Part shown: piece by piece, positions 1 through 6,866 of the stretch | Layout of the letters: every line of letters begins with the position of its first letter | Numbering within the stretch: the first letter of the stretch is position 1 | DNA from: Fidelibacterota bacterium | Lineage (GTDB): Bacteria > Fidelibacterota > UBA2242 | Direction of reading: 5' to 3' | Length of the DNA: 7,912 nt | NCBI GenBank assembly: GCA_016936335.1 | Contig: JAFGXZ010000320.1 | Location: 1-7,912, forward strand | Made by a program: the position numbers and the translations under genes | Notes under the pieces: model-generated | What the model saw: the letters and a program-made list of their open reading frames with translations, nothing else | What the model was told of the DNA's origin: nothing | Database searches by the model: none

Positions 1-634
1 ACAGCGTGATATCATGGTTATAACGATCCATATGATCGTCTGTGACATTCAGAATAATTGCAACATTTGGGCGGAAATGAATAATCCGCTCCAGCTGAAA
101 ACTGCTTATTTCCAGAATAAATACCTTTGGTTTATCAATATTTTCCAAGGCCTGAGGAATTAGAGATGCGAAAGGAGTTCCAATATTGCCGCCACAATAG
201 GCGTCGTATTGGCTGTCTTTGAACATCTCATCGATGAGAGTCGTGGTGGTTGTTTTACCATTTGAACCTGTTACAGCTATCAAATTGGCATCAGGCATGA
301 ACCAGTATGCTGCTTCAATTTCGCTGACGATGGGGATTTTTACCGCTTCGATTTGTTGAACAATCGGAGCAGTTCCCGGTATTCCGGGGCTGATAACTAC
401 AAGATCGGATTGAAGAATCGAATTGCTATGTTCTCCGAATTCTGTTTTGATATTCAGAGACTGGAGTTTTTGTATCTGAGGAGCGGTGAAGGTGATTTGC
501 CGAGAGTCAGATAATAACACATTTGCCCCATTTTGGGCCAAAAGTTGAGCGATTGCCATGCCGCTTCGTCCGGCACCCAGAACACTGACTGCTTTTCCAG
601 TAACATCGATTGGTAATGTTGATAAATCGATCAT
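1..634 (-). CDS. murD: UDP-N-acetylmuramoyl-L-alanine:D-glutamate ligase MurD, N-terminal part (runs off the left edge)
   Basis: The frame begins at an ATG (634-632) that overlaps the mraY stop as ATGA, and stays open to the window edge. That gives 211 codons of a protein that is normally about 450 residues. MurD adds D-glutamate to UDP-MurNAc-L-Ala in the cytoplasm. Visible are the Rossmann-like LGAGRSG (19-25) of the UDP-binding domain, SPGIP (82-86), SEIEAAY (104-110), the P-loop GSNGKTTT (123-130), GGNIGTP (148-154), EISSFQLE (175-182) and NVTDDHMDRY (196-205). GSN in the P-loop and the SSFQLE motif separate it from MurC, MurE and MurF. The end of the central ATPase domain and the C-terminal domain lie outside the window. 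No Shine-Dalgarno sequence is seen before the ATG (TTTTAAAATATT), so translation probably depends on ribosomes finishing mraY. The cut is a window boundary, not a truncation. Confidence 0.97.
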   Translation of the reverse strand, partial: MIDLSTLPIDVTGKAVSVLGAGRSGMAIAQLLAQNGANVLLSDSRQITFTAPQIQKLQSLNIKTEFGEHSNSILQSDLVVISPGIPGTAPIVQQIEAVKIPIVSEIEAAYWFMPDANLIAVTGSNGKTTTTTLIDEMFKDSQYDAYCGGNIGTPFASLIPQALENIDKPKVFILEISSFQLERIIHFRPNVAIILNVTDDHMDRYNHDITL

Positions 635-1734
635 AATATTTTAAAACTGCTTAAACTTAGAACCGCCAGCAGGATTCCAATAATCCAGAAACGGATCACG
701 ATTTTACTCTCATCCCAGCCCTTCATTTCAAAATGATGATGTAAGGGGGCCATCAGGAAAATTCGTTTGCCAATGCCGGATTTCTTTTTTGTATATTTGA
801 AATAGGTGATCTGCATTAAGACTGAAAGAGTTTCCGCTACGAATACACCACCAAGCAGAACGAAAAGAATCTCCTTTTTTAACAGGATTGCTACAGTCCA
901 GAGTGCTGTTCCCATGGATAATGAACCGGTATCGCCCATAAATACCTGGGCCGGCTTACTGTTATACCATAAAAATCCGAGAATTCCACCGGTGAACGCT
1001 GCACAGAATATCGTTAGTTCACCGCTGCCGGGAAGATATATAGTGTTCAGATAATGGCTGAAGTCGGTCCGCCCGGAAACATAGGATATTACTGCAAATG
1101 CCAATGCTGCAATTCCCATTAATCCGGAAGCTAATCCATCGAGACCGTCAGTCAGATTAACAGAATTTGATCCGGCTGTCAATACAAATACAATGAAGGG
1201 TATATAAAACAGTCCAAGGCTAATTTCCAGATTTTTGAAGAAAGGTACGGATGTCAATCCCCGAACTGTTTCAAATTCAGGAGCAAAATAAAGATAACCA
1301 CCGATAATCAATCCCAATATTATTTGTCCGGCAAGTTTGTAACGGGCAATCAAGCCTTTCTTATACTTTTTAATTACTTTTAAATAATCATCGAGAAAAC
1401 CTATTACGCCCATCCAAAGCGTGGCAAGTAGAACCAGCAGCACATAAGTACTTTTTAGATTGGCCCATAGGAGGACAGGAATCACAACGGAAAAGATGAT
1501 AATGATCCCACCCATTGTCGGAGTCCCTTTTTTGGAAAGGTGAGATTGTGGACCATCGTCGCGGATTGTTTCACCAATTTGATGTTTTTTCAGCAGTTTC
1601 AAAAAGAAGGGGCCAATGATAAAACTTATCAGTAATGCTGTAATGGCAGCCATTGCTGCCCGAAAGGTGATATACTGGAACAGGTTAAAGCCGGTTAGAT
1701 ATTTTTTAAGTGGGACAAGAAGATGATAAAACAT
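631..1734 (-). CDS. mraY: Phospho-N-acetylmuramoyl-pentapeptide transferase MraY
   Basis: MraY is the polytopic inner-membrane enzyme that transfers phospho-MurNAc-pentapeptide from UDP to undecaprenyl phosphate, forming lipid I. The 367 residues match the Gram-negative family length (about 360) and layout, including the N-terminal TGFNLFQYITFRA (14-26). About ten hydrophobic helices are apparent, beginning near 24-43, 73-92 and 96-113 and ending near 346-365. Catalytic and Mg-binding motifs are complete: RDDGPQSHLSKKGTPTMGG (58-76), FLDDY (113-117) with the DD pair at D115/D116, NLTDGLDGLA (193-202), FMGDTGS (265-271) with D268, and the APLHHHFEMKGW loop (329-340) with H332-H334. The ATG follows the murF TAA with no base between them, and GAAGGG in the murF tail (1752-1747) is a rather distant ribosome site. 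The stop TGA overlaps the murD ATG. Confidence 0.98.
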   Translation of the reverse strand: MFYHLLVPLKKYLTGFNLFQYITFRAAMAAITALLISFIIGPFFLKLLKKHQIGETIRDDGPQSHLSKKGTPTMGGIIIIFSVVIPVLLWANLKSTYVLLVLLATLWMGVIGFLDDYLKVIKKYKKGLIARYKLAGQIILGLIIGGYLYFAPEFETVRGLTSVPFFKNLEISLGLFYIPFIVFVLTAGSNSVNLTDGLDGLASGLMGIAALAFAVISYVSGRTDFSHYLNTIYLPGSGELTIFCAAFTGGILGFLWYNSKPAQVFMGDTGSLSMGTALWTVAILLKKEILFVLLGGVFVAETLSVLMQITYFKYTKKKSGIGKRIFLMAPLHHHFEMKGWDESKIVIRFWIIGILLAVLSLSSFKIL

Positions 1735-3087
1735 TTACTGAGCAATCCCTTCTATTATTTCTTCCAGTTTATTACCTCGTGATCCTTTTATCAGCAGGGT
1801 ATCATCAGCTTGGATTTCAGCTTTGAGCGCAGCAATCAAATCACGTTTTTGACTAAAATGCCGACATTCGATCTTTCCGGCTTTTTCAACAGTGTTATGG
1901 GTTATTTGTGTCAGCGGACCGTATGTAAATAATAAATCAATTGGAGATTTGTTAATGATCTGACCGGTTTTCTCATGACAATCCTGAGACAGTTTTCCCA
2001 ATTCAAACATATCACCAAATACAAATATTCGTCTTCCAGGAACCGCCATTCTTGAAAATGTATCGATAGCAGCCTTTGTGCTGTCGGGATTGGCATTATA
2101 CGCGTCATTAATAATCCGGCAATGCTTGGTCTGGCTGACATTGAATCGCTGGTTGACGGAGTCAAAGGATTCAAGTGCATCTATAATATCCTGATCATCA
2201 ACGTCAAATGTTTTTCCGATTGCGACCGCGGCAAGGGCATTTTGAGCCATGGCGTATCCGGGCACTTTCAACTTTATATGAAGTGTACTATTAATGATTA
2301 ACGTTGCACATGCATTTTGATCATAATTGCTGATTTTTCCGTTGTAGTCGGCATTTTCAACATTGAAACCAAAACATATCTTCCGGTTTTGTGGATTCAT
2401 TTGTGCAATGAATTCATCGTCCAGATTTATAAAACTGGTTCCATTTGGACCCATTGAATCAAATAACTCGCGTTTTGCTTTGGCCACACCTTCTTTTGAT
2501 CCGAAGAATTCCGTATGACCGTGACCGATATTGGTAATTAATCCGGCTGACGGTTTGCAAAGATCACACAGAAAAGCAATCTCACCAAAATGATTAGTGC
2601 CAATTTCCAGGATGCCGAATTCGTGGTCACTGCGCATTTTCAAAAGTGTTAACGGGAGCCCCAAATGATTATTTAAGTTTCCTGTTGTGGTATGTAGCCG
2701 GTATTTTTTCTGCAGAATTGCTGAACACATAGCGCGGGTTGTGGTCTTGCCATTGGTACCCGTAATGGCCAGAACCGGAATATCAAATTGTTCGCGCCAT
2801 TTTTTAGACAACTCCTGGAGTGCTTTTTGCGGTGAGTCCACAATCCATAACGGTAGGTTGGTGACGTTATTCTGCTGTGCCCATTCTTGTGAAACAATAC
2901 AAAGTGCGGCGCCGTCCTTAATTGCCTGAAAAATGAACCGATGGCCGTCTGTATTTTCACCGGGTAACGCAATAAACATTGATTTTTTGGTCACTTTCCG
3001 GCTGTCAATGACAACATTGGAAACTGTTGAATTGAAATTCACCAGTTTACCCAATCCGGTTTGTCGTATAAAATCAGCGCTGATCAT
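1735..3087 (-). CDS. murF: UDP-MurNAc-tripeptide:D-alanyl-D-alanine ligase MurF
   Basis: MurF uses ATP to add the D-Ala-D-Ala dipeptide to UDP-MurNAc-tripeptide, completing the cytoplasmic pentapeptide precursor. The 450-residue protein has the usual length. It shows IDSRKV (27-32) in the N-terminal substrate domain, the P-loop GTNGKTTT (110-117) and GNLNNHLGLPLTLL (136-149). EIGTNHFGEI (161-170) follows, then NIGHGHTEFFGS (186-197) and AKRELF (204-209), with K205 the likely carbamylated lysine. The C-terminal domain has NDAYNANPDS (327-336), GDMFELG (358-364) and KGSRGNKLEEI (434-444). Two positions differ from common family patterns: GH where an Ala-His is frequent (189-191), and N439 where Met is frequent. 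Neither removes a recognised catalytic residue. The ATG overlaps the murE stop (ATGA at 3087-3084), with GGA 6 bases upstream as ribosome site, which implies translational coupling. Confidence 0.97.
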   Translation of the reverse strand: MISADFIRQTGLGKLVNFNSTVSNVVIDSRKVTKKSMFIALPGENTDGHRFIFQAIKDGAALCIVSQEWAQQNNVTNLPLWIVDSPQKALQELSKKWREQFDIPVLAITGTNGKTTTRAMCSAILQKKYRLHTTTGNLNNHLGLPLTLLKMRSDHEFGILEIGTNHFGEIAFLCDLCKPSAGLITNIGHGHTEFFGSKEGVAKAKRELFDSMGPNGTSFINLDDEFIAQMNPQNRKICFGFNVENADYNGKISNYDQNACATLIINSTLHIKLKVPGYAMAQNALAAVAIGKTFDVDDQDIIDALESFDSVNQRFNVSQTKHCRIINDAYNANPDSTKAAIDTFSRMAVPGRRIFVFGDMFELGKLSQDCHEKTGQIINKSPIDLLFTYGPLTQITHNTVEKAGKIECRHFSQKRDLIAALKAEIQADDTLLIKGSRGNKLEEIIEGIAQ

Positions 3088-4541
3088 TTGTTTTCCATTA
3101 ATTCATTTACAATTAGGACATCACTGAATGGGTGTTTTACGCCTTTAATTTCCTGATAATCTTCATGACCTTTTCCGAGAATTGCGACAATATCCTTTGG
3201 TTTGGCATTTTTAATTGCATATTCGATGGCCTGTTTTCGATCGATAATTTTTTCATAAACCTGATCCGGTGTGAAACCAATAATTGCGTCATCGATAATC
3301 GCTTCCGGTTCTTCTTGGCGAGGATTATCAGTCGTGACAATAATAATGTCGGAAAGTGACGCTGCCGCTTTTGCCATCAGCGGACGTTTGGTTTTATCAC
3401 GATTTCCGCCACAACCGAAAACGGTAATCAGTCTGCCATCAACCGGTACTATGTCATGTAAGGCGGTAAGAACATTGACAATTGCATCAGGAGTGTGAGC
3501 ATAATCGACAAATATTCGTGGAAACCCGGGACTGGAAATTTCCTGCAGCCGACCAGGTACATATTGAATTTGATTTAATGCATCGGTTATAAAATTTGCG
3601 TTGATTCCCGAACAGAGGGCACTCCCGGTCGCGGCCAGAATATTACATAGATTAAATTTCCCAGACAGTTTTGTACTAATGGGAATTTGATTGTCACCAA
3701 ACAATATATTACCGGAGATGCCGGTCTTATATTTCGAATCACTGCTCCAATTAAAATCGGCTTTCTGATTCAGCGCATAGGTGTACAGTGCGGAATTCCC
3801 GGTGGAATTAAACACCGGTGCATAGCCGTCATCAAGATTGGATAGACGATATCCATCCGGTTTTACAAGATCAAAAAGTCTCTTTTTTGCAGCTACATAG
3901 TGATCAATATCGCCATAAAAATCCAGGTGATCCTGGGATATATTGGTGAATATGCCACCGGAAAATTCGATATCATCAACTCTGTTCATGGAAAGGGCAT
4001 GAGCCGATACTTCCATTGCAACGAATTCAACATTTTCTGCGACCATTTTTGTTAATATTTCCTGAACCTGGATTGAATCAGGTGTCGTCAGGTTCAATGT
4101 GTAAAATTGGTCATTGATCGAGTATCCCAGCGTGCCAATAGTGCCTCTGGAAATATTGGCCGACTTGAAGATTTGACTCAATAAATAGACTGTTGTTGTT
4201 TTTCCATTGGTTCCGGTAACACCGATTATATTCAGATATTTAGAAGGATAGTCAAAATAATTAGCCGCGGCGGTGGATAGAGCTGCCCGGCTATTCCTGA
4301 CAATTATTTGCGGAACCGAAAGGTTTTCAGTGTACTTTTCAGCGATAATTGCCGAGGCTCGATTCATTACTGCCTGGTGAATATAGTCATGGCCATCAAC
4401 CTGATTACCACGAATTGCAAAAAATAGATCACCTTCGCGAACTTCCCTGGAATTATTCTTAATAGATTTAATTCTCTCCGGTAAAATACCCTGAAGAGTG
4501 AAATCGATATTTTCCAGTATTTTTTCGATCCGTTTAGTCAA
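3084..4541 (-). CDS. murE: UDP-MurNAc-L-Ala-D-Glu:meso-diaminopimelate ligase MurE
   Basis: This cytoplasmic ATP-dependent ligase adds the third stem-peptide residue to UDP-MurNAc-L-Ala-D-Glu. With TTG as residue 1 the protein has 485 residues. It shows NSREVREGDLFFAIRG (30-45, UDP-MurNAc-binding domain), the P-loop GTNGKTTT (110-117), TTPDS (152-156), MEVSAHAL (176-183), TNISQDHLDFYG (199-210), a probable carbamylated lysine K219, and LSGKFNLCN (292-300). Further on are DYAHTPDA (346-353), FGCGGNRD (375-382), DNPR (405-408) and GKGHEDYQ (456-463). DNPR is the known signature of ligases specific for meso-diaminopimelate rather than lysine. An ATG at 4586 would add 15 residues and overlap ftsI by 53 bases. 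The TTG at 4541 overlaps the ftsI stop by 8 bases (TTGACTAA), has a plausible ribosome site, and gives the normal distance from start to the SRE motif. The stop overlaps the murF start as ATGA. Confidence 0.96.
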   Translation of the reverse strand: MTKRIEKILENIDFTLQGILPERIKSIKNNSREVREGDLFFAIRGNQVDGHDYIHQAVMNRASAIIAEKYTENLSVPQIIVRNSRAALSTAAANYFDYPSKYLNIIGVTGTNGKTTTVYLLSQIFKSANISRGTIGTLGYSINDQFYTLNLTTPDSIQVQEILTKMVAENVEFVAMEVSAHALSMNRVDDIEFSGGIFTNISQDHLDFYGDIDHYVAAKKRLFDLVKPDGYRLSNLDDGYAPVFNSTGNSALYTYALNQKADFNWSSDSKYKTGISGNILFGDNQIPISTKLSGKFNLCNILAATGSALCSGINANFITDALNQIQYVPGRLQEISSPGFPRIFVDYAHTPDAIVNVLTALHDIVPVDGRLITVFGCGGNRDKTKRPLMAKAAASLSDIIIVTTDNPRQEEPEAIIDDAIIGFTPDQVYEKIIDRKQAIEYAIKNAKPKDIVAILGKGHEDYQEIKGVKHPFSDVLIVNELMENK

Positions 4542-6543
4542 ATTGATTCTCTCTTGGTTTAAGCTCAATTCGGCAATCTGTATCATTACTGATTATTGTA
4601 TTTTTTGGTGGATACTGGGACACAACGATCCCGTTACCATTGATAATCGGATCAACTCCCAGTGTCTGAAGAATGGAAATCGCTTGCCTGAGTGTTTTGC
4701 CTTTTAAGTCAGGCATCCGTTTTGAATATTGATAAGTTGATAACTGAACCCGTGAATTGTTCGGTACCGTCGAAAGAGTTTGGGATGAAGAGATCTGTTT
4801 TTCGGAATTTCGTTCTGCGATATTAATATCCGGAGTTTGAAGACGATCTTCGGGGAAGAAGAGATCATCTGAAAGATTAACGATTCGAGTAAATACATCC
4901 CGCAATATTGGCGCAGAGACATTTCCACCTGTATGTTCAATGCCTTTTGGATTATCAACGACGATTACACAAAGAAGTTTTGGATTATTCGCCGGGAAAA
5001 ACCCCACAAAAGTCGCAACGTAGTCTGTTTGACTGTAACCGGTTTCTGTAACTTTCTGTGCAGTTCCTGTTTTTCCGGCAATGGCCATACCGTTTATTTC
5101 CGCTTTCAATCCGGTACCACTCTTAACAGTCATCCGCAACAGTTCCCTCATCGTGTGCATGGTTTCTGAGGAAGCAACTCGTCGGATATATTGTGTTTTA
5201 CCGTCATAAATTGTAATCCCATCTTTGGTCCGGATCGATTTCACCAATTGTGGCTTTATGAGATAACCGCCATTGGCAATCGCCGCATAAGCGTACGCAA
5301 GCTGAAGTGCGGTAACGCAGACACCATGGCCAATGGCAGCTTGGGCCAATGCTAATTCACCCCATTCCTTTAACGGATGAATGATGCCTTCCTGTTCACC
5401 TGGAAACTGAATATCGGTTTTTACCCCAAATCCGTATCGACGGGCATAATTAAAAACCTCGTCCTTTCCAATTTTCTGTGCAACTTTAATCGTGCCTACA
5501 TTACTGCTTTTCTTAATCACCTCGGCAAAGGATAATTGATCATATTTTTTATGATCATGAATAATGTTTTTTCCAATTGATATATGGCCGTTTTCGCAAT
5601 CAATAATGTCTTCCGGCAGAACCTTGTTTCGATCAAATGCAGCTGTAGCAGTAATTATTTTGAATGTAGAACCTGGCTCAAAAATATCGGTAACGACCCG
5701 GTTAATCTGATAGGAAACTGGCGAGCTCATGGGAATATTTGGGTTAAATCCAGGGATGGTTGCCATACCCAATATCTCACCATTTTGGGGATTCATGATA
5801 ATGCCCAGCGCCTTATCGGCATCATGATTTAAAAAAGCATTCATCAACTCTTCATGTAGAATTGTCTGATATTCATAATCAATGGTAAGTGTGATGTCGT
5901 TTCCATCAATGGATTCCTGATAGGGCAAATCCGGCCGATTATTCAGACGGCCCCAGCCATCTTTTAATGTCAGCTGCCAGCCAGGCGTACCACAAAGATA
6001 AGGTTCGAGTTCTTTTTCCAGACCGACGATTCCATGATTGTCAATATCCGTAAATCCGATGATCTGTCCGGTCAACTCTCCAAAGGGGTATTTCCGTTGA
6101 ATCCGGCGTTCAATGGCAAATCCGCTATTATGTTGATACTTATCCAGAAATGCCTGAATCTGGTCATGAGGTAGGTTGCGTTCAATTAAGATGTAATTAC
6201 GATCGGATTTCAAGGCTTTTAAGTACTTTGAATAATTTGGTCGTAACAGTGTGTTTAATTCTTTTGCCAGATTTTCCTTATCATCAAGGAGATAGGGATG
6301 AATTGCGATATTATACTGGACGATGTCTACTGTCAGTGCTTTTTGATTACGATCAAAGATAGCACCCCGGATCGGTGTGATTGTCTTACGGTAATCAGCT
6401 TGATGTTTACACGTGGTTTGGTACTTATCTGAATTGATCACCTGAATAGAAAACAGACGGCCAGCAACCAATCCCCAGAAAAGAATAAATACTGAGGACA
6501 TCAGCAGTGTACGTTTTTTTATTTGTTGGAATTGGGCTGACAT
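4534..6543 (-). CDS. ftsI: Septal peptidoglycan transpeptidase FtsI (class B penicillin-binding protein) with C-terminal PASTA-like domain
   Basis: From the chosen ATG the protein has 669 residues. It has a short cytoplasmic N-terminus, one membrane anchor at about 12-33, a dimerisation/pedestal region (PIRGAIFDRN, 57-66, through about 220), the transpeptidase domain (about 245-555), a Ser/Asn-rich linker (about 557-605) and a PASTA-like domain (about 608-662). All three catalytic motifs are present: STFK (292-295, nucleophile S292), SSN (346-348) and KTGT (491-494). Proteins of this type cross-link septal murein with FtsW, and beta-lactams acylate the serine. The family spans roughly 570-720 residues, and the longer members often carry PASTA repeats. 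The frame stays open upstream to a GTG at 6609, but that start would sit 58 bases inside ftsL, lacks a ribosome site and adds a Cys-rich extension. The ATG at 6543 lies 8 bases after the ftsL stop with a weak AAAGA upstream. SpoVD/PBP2B-like naming would be equally valid, as the exact subfamily cannot be settled here. Confidence 0.96.
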   Translation of the reverse strand: MSAQFQQIKKRTLLMSSVFILFWGLVAGRLFSIQVINSDKYQTTCKHQADYRKTITPIRGAIFDRNQKALTVDIVQYNIAIHPYLLDDKENLAKELNTLLRPNYSKYLKALKSDRNYILIERNLPHDQIQAFLDKYQHNSGFAIERRIQRKYPFGELTGQIIGFTDIDNHGIVGLEKELEPYLCGTPGWQLTLKDGWGRLNNRPDLPYQESIDGNDITLTIDYEYQTILHEELMNAFLNHDADKALGIIMNPQNGEILGMATIPGFNPNIPMSSPVSYQINRVVTDIFEPGSTFKIITATAAFDRNKVLPEDIIDCENGHISIGKNIIHDHKKYDQLSFAEVIKKSSNVGTIKVAQKIGKDEVFNYARRYGFGVKTDIQFPGEQEGIIHPLKEWGELALAQAAIGHGVCVTALQLAYAYAAIANGGYLIKPQLVKSIRTKDGITIYDGKTQYIRRVASSETMHTMRELLRMTVKSGTGLKAEINGMAIAGKTGTAQKVTETGYSQTDYVATFVGFFPANNPKLLCVIVVDNPKGIEHTGGNVSAPILRDVFTRIVNLSDDLFFPEDRLQTPDINIAERNSEKQISSSQTLSTVPNNSRVQLSTYQYSKRMPDLKGKTLRQAISILQTLGVDPIINGNGIVVSQYPPKNTIISNDTDCRIELKPRENQFD
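4549..4554 (-). promoter_or_regulatory. Candidate ribosome-binding site for the TTG start of murE
   Basis: On the minus strand AGAGAG lies 7 bases upstream of the TTG at 4541-4539, a good spacing for an imperfect Shine-Dalgarno sequence. It sits within the last codons of ftsI. The competing ATG at 4586 has no purine-rich element at a suitable distance, only an A/T-rich run ending AATCAGTA. The site therefore favours the TTG start, but the match to the consensus is partial. Confidence 0.4.
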
Positions 6544-6551
6544 TAATTTCT

Positions 6552-6860
6552 TTAGTTTATCGTTAATTCTGCAATAACAACCGCTAATGTTTCCGGGGGT
6601 GGAGTACACATGTTCATTTCATCGGTTGCGATCTGTTTAATTCGATCGGCGCGAGCCAGGCGGTCTAATTCGACAGAAGTGATCCGATTCTGGGTCACCA
6701 GATTGGCTTCCTCGCGTTTAAGGACATCAATTTCCTTATATAGCTGATTGGTATAGTTGAAAATCCAGACATAGAATACCATCATTCCGATCAGAGAAAT
6801 AAACAATGAGGACATGATCATGTTCTTACGACGATTTTTACTGATTTTTTTCTTCTTCAT
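6552..6860 (-). CDS. ftsL: Cell division protein FtsL (small bitopic septum protein)
   Basis: The 102-residue protein has the FtsL plan. A strongly basic cytoplasmic N-terminus (KKKKISKNRRK, residues 2-12) leads into a single membrane helix at about 15-35, then a periplasmic coiled-coil-like stretch at about 38-70 rich in K/E/L/R. The tail RADRIKQIATDEMNM (70-84) followed by PPPE resembles the R-I-x-x-I-A-x-x-x-(L/M)-x-M...P ending shared by the FtsL/DivIC (septum formation initiator) group. FtsL proteins are poorly conserved in sequence, so the position between rsmH and ftsI carries much of the assignment. Known FtsL pairs with the DivIC/FtsB protein and helps recruit and activate the FtsW-FtsI synthase at the septum. 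The ATG lies 6 bases after the rsmH stop. No Shine-Dalgarno sequence is evident before it (CGATTGTAACACACT), so coupling to rsmH translation is likely. Confidence 0.88.
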   Translation of the reverse strand: MKKKKISKNRRKNMIMSSLFISLIGMMVFYVWIFNYTNQLYKEIDVLKREEANLVTQNRITSVELDRLARADRIKQIATDEMNMCTPPPETLAVVIAELTIN

Positions 6861-6866
6861 AGTGTG

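Noticed and set aside
110..270. Possible duplication among the Mur ligases, since similar GTNGKTTT/GSNGKTTT P-loop regions recur in murD, murE and murF.
   Set aside because: This is the ancient shared fold of the Mur ligase family. The three proteins differ in length and motifs, and no recent DNA-level repeat is visible.
806..1054. Plus-strand open frame of 82 codons antisense to mraY.
   Set aside because: It lies wholly opposite the well-supported mraY frame, its peptide has no recognisable family features, and it has no independent context. It is a by-product of codon usage in mraY.
2673..2972. Overlapping open frames on both strands within murF (99 and 80 codons), plus others at 1911-2180 and 2933-3127.
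   Set aside because: All are shadows of murF in other frames. The peptides are Cys/Arg/His-rich with no motif, while the murF frame has complete family motifs across the same bases.
4704..5169. Open frames inside ftsI (minus 4704-4958, plus 4933-5169), with similar ones at 5584-5832 and 6150-6362.
   Set aside because: They fall within the transpeptidase, linker and pedestal coding sequence of ftsI, where the main frame is continuous and motif-complete. Nothing suggests dual coding.
6544..6609. Extending ftsI upstream to the GTG at 6609 (691 residues).
   Set aside because: This would overlap ftsL by 58 bases, has no ribosome-binding sequence, and adds residues (containing GCYC) unlike an FtsI N-terminus. 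The ATG at 6543, just after the ftsL stop, fits the expected basic-then-hydrophobic anchor.
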